Below, piece after piece: positions 1 to 10,974 of a stretch of DNA of 64,000 nt. The stretch lies in the NCBI RefSeq assembly GCF_000307775.2, contig NZ_KK020676.1, positions 209,945 to 273,944 of the forward strand, written 5' to 3'. Under the pieces are notes generated by a model that did not search any database, was not told the DNA's origin, and was given only the letters and a program-made list of their open reading frames with translations. A program made the position numbers and the translations under genes. Origin of the DNA: Stutzerimonas stutzeri KOS6 (GTDB lineage Bacteria > Pseudomonadota > Gammaproteobacteria > Pseudomonadales > Pseudomonadaceae). Numbering within the stretch: position 1 is the stretch's first letter; the number at the start of each line of letters is the position of its first letter.

Positions 1-340
1 CCGACTTCAAACCTCGAAAGCTCGACGGATGGCCGGTTCCGGGCGAATGAATTCGCCCCTACGGGCAACGTCAGACGCGGGTGCTGTGGGGCCAACTCGT
101 TCGCCGACTTCAAACCTCGAAAGCTCGACGGATGGCCGGTTCCGGGCGAATGAATTCGCCCCTACGGGCATCGCCAGGCGCGGGTGCTGTCGGGGCCAAC
201 TCGTTCGCCGACTTCAAACCTCGAAAGCTCGATGGATGGCCGGTTCTGGGCGAATAAATTCGCCCCTACGGGCACGGCCGGGCGCTGACGCCGTAGGGGC
301 GAACTTGTTCGCCCGTTTGCAAACCTGGAAAACCGGCCCT
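1..340. repeat. Tandem ~103-bp repeats with REP-like palindromes
   Basis: About three and a half copies of a 103-104 bp unit run from the window edge to about 340. Copies of the segment beginning CCGACTTCAAACC start at 1, 104 and 208. Each unit holds a palindrome with arms GGGCGAAT and ATTCGCCC, at 41-58, 144-161 and 248-265 (the last has one central change). A related palindrome with arms GGGCGAAC and GTTCGCCC lies at 297-314. The array sits just downstream of rutR and probably continues left of the window. It is non-coding; the reading frames through it are repeats of each other. It resembles clustered REP/BIME elements of pseudomonads, which act as transcript ends, gyrase sites or RAYT substrates. 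No RAYT transposase gene is seen in the window. Confidence 0.85.
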
Positions 341-355
341 TGCGTGCTCTTCGCC

Positions 356-1066
356 TCAGCGCGGTCGCACCCCATCGAGAATCAGCGCCTGCAGGCTCTT
401 GAGCGTCTCGTCGAAAAACGCCGGGTCGTCCAGGGTCCTGCCGGCGACGGCCTCGACCTGCACGCGGAAGTCGGCGTAGTGCTGGGTAGTGGCCCAGAGT
501 GAAAAAATCAGGTGATGCGGCTCGACCGGGGCCAGCTTGCCGGCATCGATCCAGGCCTGGATCACCGCGACCTTGTTCTCGACGAGCTCACGCAAAGGCT
601 GCTCCAGCTCACCCAGCAGCAGCGGCGCGCCCTGCATGATCTCCATGCAGAACAGCCGCGACTCGGCGGGATGGTCGCGGGACAGTTCGAGCTTCTCGCG
701 CAGGTACTCGCCGATCGCCTCGATCGGATCCTGATCGACTGAAAACGCCTGCAACGGCCGCAGCCAGACTTCCAGCAGCTGCCGCAGGACGTTGACGTAG
801 AGCTCTTCCTTGCTGCCGAAGTAGTAAAGCAGGTTGGTCTTGGAGACATCCGCCTGAGTCGCCACCTGATCGAGGCTGGTGCCATGCAGGCCGAAGCGGG
901 AGAACAGCTCCAGCGCGGCCTGGAGGATGCTGGCACGCTTGCTCTCGATCATGCGCAAACGGCGGTTCTGCGCGCTGGCGCTGGGCTCGCGGACAGTGCC
1001 CTTCTGGCGGGGCGTCTTGCTGGCGGTCAAGCGTTTGCGGGGTGCTACGGGAGGCTGGTCTGTCAC
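356..1066 (-). CDS. rutR: RutR, TetR-family regulator of pyrimidine catabolism
   Basis: TetR-family repressor, 236 residues from the chosen GTG. The N-terminal helix-turn-helix includes the segment VSKTNLLYYFGSKEELY, and the C-terminal TetR_C domain includes FSLWATTQHYADF and ends DGVRPR; both closely follow Escherichia coli RutR. RutR senses uracil and thymine and controls the rut genes, which are divergent here. The reading frame is open to 1285, but the extra residues upstream look like intergenic DNA. GTG at 1066 leaves about 37 residues before the HTH, against about 20 in E. coli. A later ATG at 952 would give 198 residues. No good ribosome-binding site distinguishes them, so the start is uncertain although the identity is firm. 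Confidence 0.9.
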   Translation of the reverse strand: MTDQPPVAPRKRLTASKTPRQKGTVREPSASAQNRRLRMIESKRASILQAALELFSRFGLHGTSLDQVATQADVSKTNLLYYFGSKEELYVNVLRQLLEVWLRPLQAFSVDQDPIEAIGEYLREKLELSRDHPAESRLFCMEIMQGAPLLLGELEQPLRELVENKVAVIQAWIDAGKLAPVEPHHLIFSLWATTQHYADFRVQVEAVAGRTLDDPAFFDETLKSLQALILDGVRPR

Positions 1067-1164
1067 GGGATTACCGGCGGGGCACGAACGAGTCGCTACT
1101 TTAACGCGACGAGCACGCTGCGCACGAGCGGCGCCTGTCGATGGGCGGACGGCGCGCCATGGCT

Positions 1165-1199
1165 GCACGATCTTCGTGCGCCACGCACAAACCAGGTGC
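1165..1199 (+). promoter_or_regulatory. Two tandem NtrC-type binding sites
   Basis: Two sites fit the NtrC core GCAC-N7-GTGC. The first, 1165-1179, is a perfect inverted repeat (GCACGA, TCT, TCGTGC). The second is 1185-1199 (GCAC, seven bases, GTGC). Their centres are 20 bp apart, about two helical turns, and lie roughly 85-105 bp upstream of a sigma54-like promoter before rutA. Paired sites at such a distance are how NtrC enhancers are usually arranged, and E. coli rut is known to be NtrC-activated. The call is by eye; no weight-matrix score was made. Confidence 0.6.
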
Positions 1200-1207
1200 T
1201 CCGATTC

Positions 1208-1221
1208 GGACCATTTGGTCC
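1208..1221. promoter_or_regulatory. RutR operator
   Basis: The arms GGACCA and TGGTCC flank a central TT. This matches the published RutR consensus TTGACCA-N2-TGGTCAA across its inner GACCA/TGGTC arms. It lies between the candidate NtrC sites and the sigma54-like promoter in the rutR-rutA divergent region, so it could serve repression of rutA and rutR autoregulation. Confidence 0.75.
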
Positions 1222-1275
1222 ATTTAAAATCACAAAATACATCCATCTCTTTGATTGCAAAGTGAAATCCTTTTC

Positions 1276-1291
1276 TGGCCTGCATCCTGCT
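1276..1291 (+). promoter_or_regulatory. Candidate sigma54 (-24/-12) promoter of rutA
   Basis: TGGC at 1276-1279 and TGC at 1288-1290 place the invariant GG and GC exactly ten bases apart, the sigma54 spacing. The full match to TGGCAC-N5-TTGCA is partial: the AC after TGGC is CT here. It lies about 70 bp upstream of the rutA start, downstream of the two NtrC-type sites. Confidence 0.5.
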
Positions 1292-1306
1292 AAAGCATCG
1301 CTGACC

Positions 1307-1327
1307 CTGCCCGTCATGTTCGGGCAG
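1307..1327 (+). other. Hairpin in the rutA leader
   Basis: A perfect 7-bp stem (CTGCCCG with CGGGCAG) around a 7-base loop ends 34 nt before the rutA ATG, downstream of the candidate sigma54 promoter. It would be in the 5' untranslated RNA. There is no U-tract, so it is not an intrinsic terminator. Role unknown. Confidence 0.45.
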
Positions 1328-1361
1328 CGCTTTCTAGCCATTGCGTACTGAGGTGCTTCCC

Positions 1362-2444
1362 ATGGATGTTGGTGTTTTCATTCCGATCGGCAACAACGGC
1401 TGGCTCATTTCCGAGAACGCGCCGCAATACATGCCGACCTTCGAGCTGAACAAGGCCATCGTGCAGAAGGCCGAGGGCTACGGCTTCGATTTCGCGCTGT
1501 CGATGATCAAGCTGCGCGGCTTCGGTGGTAAGACCGAGTTCTGGGAGCACAACCTGGAGTCCTTCACGCTGATGGCGGGTCTGGCCGCCGTGACCAGCAA
1601 GATCCAGCTGTTCGCCACCGCCGCCACCCTGACCCTGCCGCCCGCCATCGTCGCGCGCATGGCCTCGACCATCGATTCGATCTCCAACGGGCGCTTCGGC
1701 GTGAATCTCGTCACCGGCTGGCAGAAGCCGGAATACACGCAGATGGGCATGTGGCCGGGCGACGAATTCTTCGCCACCCGTTATCAGTATCTCGGTGAGT
1801 ATGCCCAGGTGCTGCGTGACCTCTGGGCCAACGGCCGCAGCGACTTCAAGGGCGAACACTTCCAGATGGAAGACTGCCGCGTCAGCCCTAAACCCCAGGC
1901 GGACATGAAGATCATCTGCGCCGGCTCCAGCGACGCCGGGATGGCCTTTTCGGCGCAGTACGCCGACTACAACTTCTGCTTCGGCAAAGGCGTGAATACC
2001 CCCACCGCCTTCGCCCCGGCCGCCGAACGGCTGCAGGCCGCGTGCGCCACGACCGGCCGCAACGTCACCTCCTGCGTGCTGTTCATGGTGATCGCCGACG
2101 AGACCGACGAAGCCGCCCGCGCCAGGTGGGAGCATTACAAGGCCGGGGCGGACGAGGAAGCCATCGCCTGGCTCGGTGAACAGGGCGCCGCGGACAAGGG
2201 TTCCGACAGCAATATCCGGCAGATGGCCGATCCGACTTCGGCGGTGAACATCAACATGGGCACGCTGGTCGGCTCCTACGCCAACGTGGCCAGGATGCTC
2301 GACGAAATCGCCACGGTGCCCGGCATGCAGGGCGTGATGCTGACCTTCGACGACTTCCTCGAGGGCGTCGAGGCATTCGGGCAGAAGATCCAGCCGCTGA
2401 TGCACAGCCGCCGCCATGTCAGCGCACTGAAGGAGTCGGCCTGA
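1362..2444 (+). CDS. rutA: RutA, pyrimidine oxygenase
   Basis: Flavin-dependent luciferase-like monooxygenase, 360 residues. It opens the uracil or thymine ring at N3-C4 to give ureidoacrylate, using FMNH2 from RutF. The sequence tracks E. coli RutA over its length, for example [10 protein letters not shown] near the N-terminus, then [19 protein letters not shown] and [19 protein letters not shown]. The ATG at 1362 is preceded by GAGGT at normal spacing; a TTG at 1341 in frame lacks this. It is the first gene of the rut operon, and its TGA shares one base with the rutB ATG, suggesting translational coupling. Confidence 0.97.
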   Translation: MDVGVFIPIGNNGWLISENAPQYMPTFELNKAIVQKAEGYGFDFALSMIKLRGFGGKTEFWEHNLESFTLMAGLAAVTSKIQLFATAATLTLPPAIVARMASTIDSISNGRFGVNLVTGWQKPEYTQMGMWPGDEFFATRYQYLGEYAQVLRDLWANGRSDFKGEHFQMEDCRVSPKPQADMKIICAGSSDAGMAFSAQYADYNFCFGKGVNTPTAFAPAAERLQAACATTGRNVTSCVLFMVIADETDEAARARWEHYKAGADEEAIAWLGEQGAADKGSDSNIRQMADPTSAVNINMGTLVGSYANVARMLDEIATVPGMQGVMLTFDDFLEGVEAFGQKIQPLMHSRRHVSALKESA

Positions 2445-3190
2445 TGAGCGTCGTCGAACAGATTTCGGGCTACGCCATGGGCGCAACCGATGAGCCTGTG
2501 CAACTGCCGGCGCGTCCCGAACCGCTGCTGATGAAGGCCAGCGAAACCGCGCTGATCGTGGTGGACATGCAGAACGCCTACGCGACCCTTGGCGGCTATC
2601 TGGACCTGGCAGGCTTCGACGTCTCGGCGACGAAGCCGGTGATCGAGAAGATCCGCCAGGCACTGGCTGCCGCGCGGGCCGCAGGAATTCAGGTGATATT
2701 CCTGCAGAACGGCTGGGACAACGAGTACGTCGAGGCCGGCGGCCCGGGCTCGCCCAACTGGCACAAGTCCAATGCGCTGAAGACCATGCGCAAGCGCCCG
2801 GAACTGGCCGGCACGCTGCTGGCCAAGGGCGGCTGGGATTACGCGCTGGTGGACGAACTGGCGCCGCAGCCCGGCGACATCCTGGTACCCAAGCCCCGCT
2901 ACAGCGGCTTCTTCAATTCGCAGCTGGACAGCACTCTGCGCGCCCGCGGCATCCGCAACCTGGTGTTCACCGGCATCGCCACCAACGTGTGCGTGGAATC
3001 GACGCTGCGCGATGGCTTCCACCTGGAGTACTTCGGTGTGGTGCTGGCCGATGCCACGCACCAGGCCGGGCCGGAGTTCGCCCAGCAGGCCGCGCTGTAC
3101 AACATCGAGACGTTCTTCGGCTGGGTCACCAGCGTCGACGCCTTCTGCCAGAGCTTCGCGACCGCGCCCAGCGTGGCGGTCGCCAGCTGA
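2444..3190 (+). CDS. rutB: RutB, ureidoacrylate amidohydrolase
   Basis: Isochorismatase-like cysteine hydrolase, 248 residues, which cleaves ureidoacrylate to aminoacrylate and carbamate. The catalytic triad is visible as D41 (VVDMQNAY), K150 (PKPRYSGF) and C183 (ATNVCVES). The D-K and K-C spacings (109 and 33) equal those of E. coli D24, K133 and C166. The N-terminus is about 17 residues longer than in E. coli. It starts at an ATG overlapping the rutA stop. Confidence 0.97.
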   Translation: MSVVEQISGYAMGATDEPVQLPARPEPLLMKASETALIVVDMQNAYATLGGYLDLAGFDVSATKPVIEKIRQALAAARAAGIQVIFLQNGWDNEYVEAGGPGSPNWHKSNALKTMRKRPELAGTLLAKGGWDYALVDELAPQPGDILVPKPRYSGFFNSQLDSTLRARGIRNLVFTGIATNVCVESTLRDGFHLEYFGVVLADATHQAGPEFAQQAALYNIETFFGWVTSVDAFCQSFATAPSVAVAS

Positions 3191-3655
<465 letters not shown>

Positions 3656-3729
3656 CGCCTGCAGGAGCGGGCCGGCCGGCTGCGCCTGCGGAGCGCCGGC
3701 TCGCACCTCGACCCCGCGGAGGGAATGAC

Positions 3730-4530
3730 ATGCACTACGAACTTCATGGCCGCATGGAGCCGGACGCCCCGACCCTGGTGCTCAGCTCCGGGCTCGGCGG
3801 CGCCGGTGCCTTCTGGACGCCGCAGCTCGCGGCGCTGACAGTGGATTATCGGGTGCTGGTCTACGATCAGAAGGGCACCAACCGCAGCCCGGCGAACCTG
3901 CCGGCGGGCTATTCAATCGAGTCCATGGCAGTCGAACTGCTGGAGCTGCTGGATACCCTGGGCATTCGCCGCTGCCATTTCATCGGCCATGCCCTCGGTG
4001 GGCTGGTGGGACTGCAGATCGCCCTGCTGCGGCCGCAACTGCTGCAGAGCCTGGTGCCGATCAATGCCTGGAGCAGCCCCAACCCGCACAGTGCGCGCTG
4101 CTTCGCGGTGCGGATGAACCTGCTGCGCGACAGCGGCCCGGCTGCCTACGTGCAGGCGCAATCGCTGTTCCTCTACCCCGCCGACTGGATTGCCGCCAAC
4201 AGCGAACGGCTGGCACGCGACGACGCCCATGCGCTGGCGCATTTCCCGCCGAACATGAACCTTATGCGACGCATCGAGGCGCTGCTGGCCTTCGATATCG
4301 AGGCCGAGCTGCCGCGCATCACCACCCCGACCCTGCTGATCGCCAACCGCGACGACATGCTGGTGCCCTGGCAACGCTCGCAGCACCTGGCCGAGCAACT
4401 GCCTGATGCCCGTCTGGCCCTGCTGGATTACGGTGGCCACGCCTCCAGCGTCAGCGACAGCGAACCCTTCAATCGAATCCTGCTGGAGCACCTGGCGCGC
4501 ATGAGCGACCAGGCGGCAACGGCAGCCTGA
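3730..4530 (+). CDS. rutD: RutD, alpha/beta hydrolase of the rut pathway
   Basis: Alpha/beta hydrolase of 266 residues, as in E. coli RutD, thought to hydrolyse a carbamate or aminoacrylate intermediate and speed nitrogen release. The oxyanion region is LSSGLGGAG. The nucleophile elbow reads GHALGG, with Ala where most hydrolases have Ser, so catalysis may not use a classical serine triad. The ATG at 3730 is preceded by GGAGGG. The open frame extends back over rutC, but that part is out of frame with real genes. Confidence 0.93.
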   Translation: MHYELHGRMEPDAPTLVLSSGLGGAGAFWTPQLAALTVDYRVLVYDQKGTNRSPANLPAGYSIESMAVELLELLDTLGIRRCHFIGHALGGLVGLQIALLRPQLLQSLVPINAWSSPNPHSARCFAVRMNLLRDSGPAAYVQAQSLFLYPADWIAANSERLARDDAHALAHFPPNMNLMRRIEALLAFDIEAELPRITTPTLLIANRDDMLVPWQRSQHLAEQLPDARLALLDYGGHASSVSDSEPFNRILLEHLARMSDQAATAA

Positions 4531-4540
4531 GGAACCGAAC

Positions 4541-5131
4541 ATGAGTCAACCACTCGACCCGCAAGCGCTGGCCAGGCTGTTCGCCGAGGCGCGCACCCAC
4601 AGCGCCTGGCTCGACCAGCCGGTGCCGGACGCCCTGCTGCAACAGCTTTATGACCACGTATGCCTCGGCCCGACCGCGGTGAACAGCTGCCCGGCGCGCT
4701 TCGTCTTCGTGCGCAGCGCCGAGGGCAAGCAGAAGCTCGCGCCCTGTCTGTCCAAGGGCAACCTCGACAAGACCATGGCTGCACCGGTCACGGTGATCGT
4801 CGCCTATGACGAGGATTTCCCGGAAACCCTGCCGGAGCTGTTTCCCTTCGCCGACGCGCGCAGCTGGTACGCCGGCCAGCCAGCACTGATCACCGAGAAT
4901 GCCTTGCGCAACAGCTCGTTGCAGGCCGGCTACCTGATTCTCGCCGCCCGCGCTCTAGGGCTCGATTGCGGGCCGATGTCCGGCTTCGACGGCAAGGCGC
5001 TGGACGAAGCCTTCTTCGCCGGTACCCCCTGGAAATCCAACCTGCTGATCAACCTCGGCTACGGCGACGCCAGCAAGCTGCGTGACCGCCTGCCGCGCCT
5101 GCCCTTCGACCGGGCCTGCGTCCTCGCCTGA
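4541..5131 (+). CDS. rutE: RutE, nitroreductase-fold malonic semialdehyde reductase
   Basis: Nitroreductase-family flavoprotein, 196 residues. It reduces toxic malonic semialdehyde to 3-hydroxypropionate. Family segments include [28 protein letters not shown] and [12 protein letters not shown]. It begins 10 bp after rutD behind a purine-rich stretch and ends 13 bp before rutF. Confidence 0.95.
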   Translation: MSQPLDPQALARLFAEARTHSAWLDQPVPDALLQQLYDHVCLGPTAVNSCPARFVFVRSAEGKQKLAPCLSKGNLDKTMAAPVTVIVAYDEDFPETLPELFPFADARSWYAGQPALITENALRNSSLQAGYLILAARALGLDCGPMSGFDGKALDEAFFAGTPWKSNLLINLGYGDASKLRDRLPRLPFDRACVLA

Positions 5132-5144
5132 TGGAGAACCGACC

Positions 5145-5672
5145 ATGCAACTGGCTCAATGCGAAACCGCAAGTGCATTCAGCGCCCCGCTGATCCGCCA
5201 GGACTACCGCGACGCCATGGCGCGCCTGGCTGCGGCAGTCAACATCATCACCACCGACGGCCTCGCCGGCCGTGCCGGCTTCACCGCCACTGCGGTGTGC
5301 AGCGTCACCGACGAACCGCCGACGCTGCTGGTCTGCCTGAACCGCAGCGCATCGGCGCATCCCATCGTCACCGCCAACGGGCAGCTATGCGTGAACACCC
5401 TGGCCGGCGCGCAGCGGGACTTGTCCAACCTGTTCGGCGGCAAGACGCCCATGGCCGAGCGCTTCGCCGCGGCCCAGTGGAGTACCGGCATCACCGGCTC
5501 GCCGCTGCTCGAAGGTGCGGCAGTGTCCTTCGATTGCCGCATCAGCCACAGCGCCAGCGTCGGTACCCACGACATCCTCTATTGCGAGGTGCTCGCCGTG
5601 TACCGCCGCGACAGCGCCGATGCATTGGTCTACTTCGGCCGCAACTACCACGGGCTTCCCGGCACCGTCTGA
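5145..5672 (+). CDS. rutF: RutF, FMN reductase supplying RutA
   Basis: NADH:FMN oxidoreductase of the HpaC/flavin-reductase family, 175 residues, which gives RutA its reduced FMN. Characteristic segments are [41 protein letters not shown] and the C-terminal [11 protein letters not shown]. The ATG at 5145 follows GGAG. It is the last rut gene here: a terminator hairpin follows at once, and the next gene is dksA2, not the rutG permease. Confidence 0.95.
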   Translation: MQLAQCETASAFSAPLIRQDYRDAMARLAAAVNIITTDGLAGRAGFTATAVCSVTDEPPTLLVCLNRSASAHPIVTANGQLCVNTLAGAQRDLSNLFGGKTPMAERFAAAQWSTGITGSPLLEGAAVSFDCRISHSASVGTHDILYCEVLAVYRRDSADALVYFGRNYHGLPGTV

Positions 5673-5697
5673 TCGTCCTGCTGCGCCCCGCCACCCG

Positions 5698-5733
5698 AGC
5701 CCGCTGCGCGATCCGCGCCGCGGGCTTTTGCTT
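5698..5733 (+). terminator. Intrinsic terminator of the rut operon
   Basis: The stem AGCCCGC (5698-5704) pairs with GCGGGCT (5720-5726) and is followed by TTTTGCTT. The loop is GC-rich and can extend the stem. It lies 26 bp after the rutF stop, closing the rutABCDEF transcript. Confidence 0.75.
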
Positions 5734-5804
5734 CGCGACATGAATGACGCGCTTAACTGTCCGCCGTTTCAACGCGCAAACGACGCTTGTATTACACCGC
5801 AATT

Positions 5805-5817
5805 GTTATGTTATAAC
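5805..5817 (+). promoter_or_regulatory. Zur box upstream of dksA2
   Basis: GTTATGTTATAAC has arms GTTAT and ATAAC around three bases, set in the AT-rich segment AATTGTTATG-TTATAACTCA. It matches the core of the gammaproteobacterial Zur consensus, which contains GTTATA-type arms. It ends 29 bp before the dksA2 ATG, where repressor bound under zinc sufficiency would block transcription. The genes downstream are classic zinc-starvation genes, supporting the call. Confidence 0.75.
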
Positions 5818-5846
5818 TCACACATTATTCCGACACGTATCTTACG

Positions 5847-6251
5847 ATGACCGAAGCCGAACTTCTCGCCCAACCCGCCGAGGCGTACATGAACGCCGAT
5901 CAGCAGGTCTTCTTCCGCGACCTCCTGCTGCACCAGCGTGCCGAGCTGCAGGCGCGCATCGAGGAGGAATTCCAGGCTCTGCGCGAACAGGAGCCGAGCA
6001 GCGATCCCGCCGACATCGGCAGCGCCGAAGAACAGCGCCACTGGCAGCTGCGCGTGCTGGAGCGGGAGAAAAAGCTGCTCGACAAGATCGACGCCGCGCT
6101 GGACGCCATCGCCCGCGGAGAATACGGCTGGTGCGCCGAAACCGGCGAACCCATCGGCCTGCAGCGCCTGCTGTTGCGCCCCACCACGACGCTGTCCATC
6201 GAGGCGAAGCAACGCCAGGAACAGCGCGAAAAACACCAACGATCCGCCTGA
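5847..6251 (+). CDS. dksA2: DksA2, zinc-independent DksA paralogue
   Basis: RNA polymerase secondary-channel factor of 134 residues acting with ppGpp, the paralogue used when zinc is scarce. It has a coiled-coil core (about 20-95) with acidic tip DPAD at 53-56, and a globular C-terminal part with GEYGWCAETGEPIG. Canonical DksA has four zinc-binding cysteines; this protein has one cysteine in total (C96), so it cannot form that zinc finger. A Zur box precedes it and a COG0523 GTPase follows 9 bp downstream, as in the Pseudomonas zinc-starvation locus. Confidence 0.93.
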   Translation: MTEAELLAQPAEAYMNADQQVFFRDLLLHQRAELQARIEEEFQALREQEPSSDPADIGSAEEQRHWQLRVLEREKKLLDKIDAALDAIARGEYGWCAETGEPIGLQRLLLRPTTTLSIEAKQRQEQREKHQRSA

Positions 6252-6260
6252 GAGACCGCC

Positions 6261-7462
<1,202 letters not shown>

Positions 7463-7463
<1 letters not shown>

Positions 7464-8107
7464 TGCTGGCGCAGCGGATCGTCCCCCCACAGCCGCGCCA
7501 GCTGCTGGGCGACTCCCCGGCGATACTTGGCGAAGCGCTGAACGACGGCATCAACCTCACGGTGTGGCAGCGCCAGCTGCCGCTGCATATTGCCGAATTC
7601 GCCGAGACACTTTTGGCTCTGGGCGAGCCGCTGGCCGAGTCACTGACGCTCGAAGCGACCGGCGAGGGTGAGCTGCAGCTGTCGACCCTGGCGTCGGCTT
7701 ATCGCGGCCTTGCCGGGCATGCCGGTTTCGTCGCCGATGTCGCCTGGCTGGCGAAGGCCTTCGCCTGCTTGCTTGATGCGCGGCGCATCGGTCTGCGCCT
7801 GCGCCTGCTGGAAAAGCCCATGTGTCCGCGCTTTCACGTCGATCACGTGCCGTTAAGGCTTATCACTACCTATGTCGGCGCAGGCAGCGAATGGCTTCCC
7901 GAGGACGCCATGCAGCGTCGGCGCCTGGGTGATCCGGCAGCCGAACCGAGCGATCCGGACGCTATCGAGCGGCTTGCAGCCGGCGACGTTGCCTTGTTCA
8001 AGGGGGAAAAATGGCTGGGTAACGAAGGCGCCGGGATCATTCACCGTTCGCCGCAGGCGACCAGCACCGAGCGCCGCCTGATCCTGACGCTGGACTGGCT
8101 GGCGTGA
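7463..8107 (+). CDS. DUF1826 protein, partner of the zinc GTPase
   Basis: Protein of 214 residues in the DUF1826 family, function unknown. It starts at an ATG sharing one base with the GTPase stop, so the two are translationally coupled. The segment MCPRFHVDHVPLRLITTYVGAGSEWL carries His and Cys residues that could bind metal, and the C-terminal part (ALFKGEKWLGNEGAGIIHRSP) is also family-typical. Genes of this family habitually follow COG0523 GTPases in Zur regulons, which suggests a client or partner in zinc handling. There is no signal peptide, so it is cytosolic. Confidence 0.8.
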
Positions 8108-8156
8108 GGCAGAAGGGCCGGCAGCCGCAGCTGCGACCCTTCGCATCGACACCCGG

Positions 8157-8486
8157 TCAGGCCGCCATCTTCTCGCACTCTTCAGCACACTTGCGGCAGG
8201 CCTCGGCGCAGGCCTGGCAATGGTCGTGCTGGTGCTGGCCGCACTCCGCGGCACAGTCGCGACAGACCTGCGCGCAGAGCTTGCAGAAGGCTTTGGCATA
8301 GGCACTGTCGCGGGTCATCAGTATGGCTGCGATCGCGCACATATCGGCGCAGTCACGATCGAGCTCGATGCAGCGCGCCATCATTTTCAGGTCTTCTTCG
8401 CGCAGGCACGCCGCCGCGCAGGTTTCACAGACCAGGGCGCAATTGGAACAGGCCTGGATGCATGACTGGTAACTGGAATTGAGCAT
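8157..8486 (-). CDS. Four-helix-bundle copper-storage protein (Csp3-like)
   Basis: Cysteine-rich protein of 109 residues with 19 cysteines, mostly in CxxC or CxxxC spacing along predicted helices (SCIQACSNC, VCETCAAAC, KLCAQVCRDC, CRKCAEEC). This is the pattern of DUF326 copper-storage proteins that hold many Cu(I) ions inside a four-helix bundle. There is no signal peptide or Tat motif, so it is the cytosolic Csp3 type, not exported Csp1. The ATG at 8486 follows GGAGGAAG. It stands alone, convergent with the zinc operon, about 4.5 kb from the copZ/copA cluster. Whether it stores copper in this host is inferred. Confidence 0.85.
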   Translation of the reverse strand: MLNSSYQSCIQACSNCALVCETCAAACLREEDLKMMARCIELDRDCADMCAIAAILMTRDSAYAKAFCKLCAQVCRDCAAECGQHQHDHCQACAEACRKCAEECEKMAA

Positions 8487-8551
8487 GGGACTTCCTCCAC
8501 CTGGTGAGCCGTCGGAATGGGGCCTCGCGACTGGTGCCGGCTCTTGCGCGA

Positions 8552-8573
8552 GCGCCCATAAAGGTATGGGCGC
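8552..8573 (-). promoter_or_regulatory. Perfect 9-bp inverted repeat upstream of the copper-storage gene
   Basis: GCGCCCATA and TATGGGCGC flank a 4-base loop, 66 bp upstream of the ATG of the cysteine-rich protein. It could be an operator, or a hairpin in the leader RNA. It does not have the geometry of the CueR promoters at 13227-13314, and no terminator U-tract follows on either strand. Confidence 0.5.
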
Positions 8574-8688
8574 CGGAAGGTCGGTCTAAGTTCAGTCCAT
8601 TCGCCGGATGCCTCTTTCTAGTCACGCGCGGCGCAGCGGGGTCGGTGCCGTTACAATGGCCGACTCCATCACTGATGCCTCGTCTGCC

Positions 8689-9279
8689 ATGCCCTTCACC
8701 CTGTCCGCGCCCTGCGAGTTGCTTGAAGTCATCAGCAAAAGCCGCTTTCTGGTCAAGGCTGCACCGGTGCAAACCCCGGAAGAAGCGCAGGCATTCATCC
8801 AGGCGGCTAGCGATCCCGCCGCCACGCACAACTGCTGGGCCTGGAAGATCGGCAACCAGTACCGTTTCAGCGACGACGGCGAGCCCGGCGGCACGGCGGG
8901 GCGGCCGATGCTCACAGCCATCGAGGGCCAGGACTTCGATCGCGTGGCGGTGCTGGTGATCCGCTGGTTCGGCGGTATCAAGCTCGGTACTGGCGGCCTG
9001 GCACGAGCCTATGGCGGTACCACCGCAAAATGCCTGCAAGCCGGGGAACGTAGCGAACTGGTATCCCGTTCGCGTTGCCGATGCCATTGCCGCTTCGCCG
9101 AACTGGCCTTGTTCAAGGCGCGGTTAGCGGAATTCGAAGCCTTGCTCGAGGCCGAGCGCTTCGATGCCGAAGGCGCGACCCTGGACATCGCTCTGCCCGC
9201 CAACCGGCTACAGACACTCGCGCAACTGCTGGCTGACATCAGCCGCGGGCGCAGCGTGCTCGAAGCTCTGGACGACTGA
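8689..9279 (+). CDS. yigZ: YigZ/IMPACT-family protein (UPF0029)
   Basis: YigZ-like protein of 196 residues (E. coli YigZ is about 204). The IMPACT domain signature is strong: SKSRFLVKAAPV, FSDDGEPGGTAGRP and WFGGIKLGTGGLARAYGG. A C-terminal DUF1949 ferredoxin-like domain follows. The cellular role is unsettled; eukaryotic IMPACT acts on translation control. I chose ATG 8689 (MPFTLSAPCE) because homologues start there and TACAAT at 8652-8657 looks like a -10 element overlapping the earlier in-frame ATG at 8656. Confidence 0.88.
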   Translation: MPFTLSAPCELLEVISKSRFLVKAAPVQTPEEAQAFIQAASDPAATHNCWAWKIGNQYRFSDDGEPGGTAGRPMLTAIEGQDFDRVAVLVIRWFGGIKLGTGGLARAYGGTTAKCLQAGERSELVSRSRCRCHCRFAELALFKARLAEFEALLEAERFDAEGATLDIALPANRLQTLAQLLADISRGRSVLEALDD

Positions 9280-10691
<1,412 letters not shown>

Positions 10692-10801
10692 GCACCCACC
10701 GTCCGGTGCCATGGGGCGCTGGGCATGCGACACCATGGCTCGCTCCACGGGCCATGGCAGCACCTAGACTGTGCAACGCCCGACATCATGAGGAGAGCGC
10801 C

Positions 10802-10966
10802 ATGAACATTCTCGTCCGCCCCCTTACTACCTTCCCCGACAGTGCCTGGCAGGTATGCCTGGACAAGCACCCTGTCACCTTCCGCAGCGAAGCCGAGGCC
10901 AAGGCCTTCGTCGAAACCCTGCGCAAGCGCCTGCGCGCGCCGCATCCGCTACCGCTGAGCGCCTGA
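10802..10966 (+). CDS. Small conserved protein, 54 residues
   Basis: ATG at 10802 preceded by AGGAGAG at good spacing, which is the main support. The product (MNILVRPLTT to the end LPLSA) is basic at the C-terminus (LRKRLRAPH) with no membrane segment. It has codon use like its neighbours. No family is recognised; it looks like one of the small Pseudomonas-specific proteins of unknown role. It ends 8 bp before the end of the convergent efflux gene. Confidence 0.6.
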   Translation: MNILVRPLTTFPDSAWQVCLDKHPVTFRSEAEAKAFVETLRKRLRAPHPLPLSA

Positions 10967-10974
10967 GTCGCAAG

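Noticed and set aside
1-340. CRISPR array
   Set aside because: The repeats are direct and long with no unique spacers of even length, and no cas gene is present.
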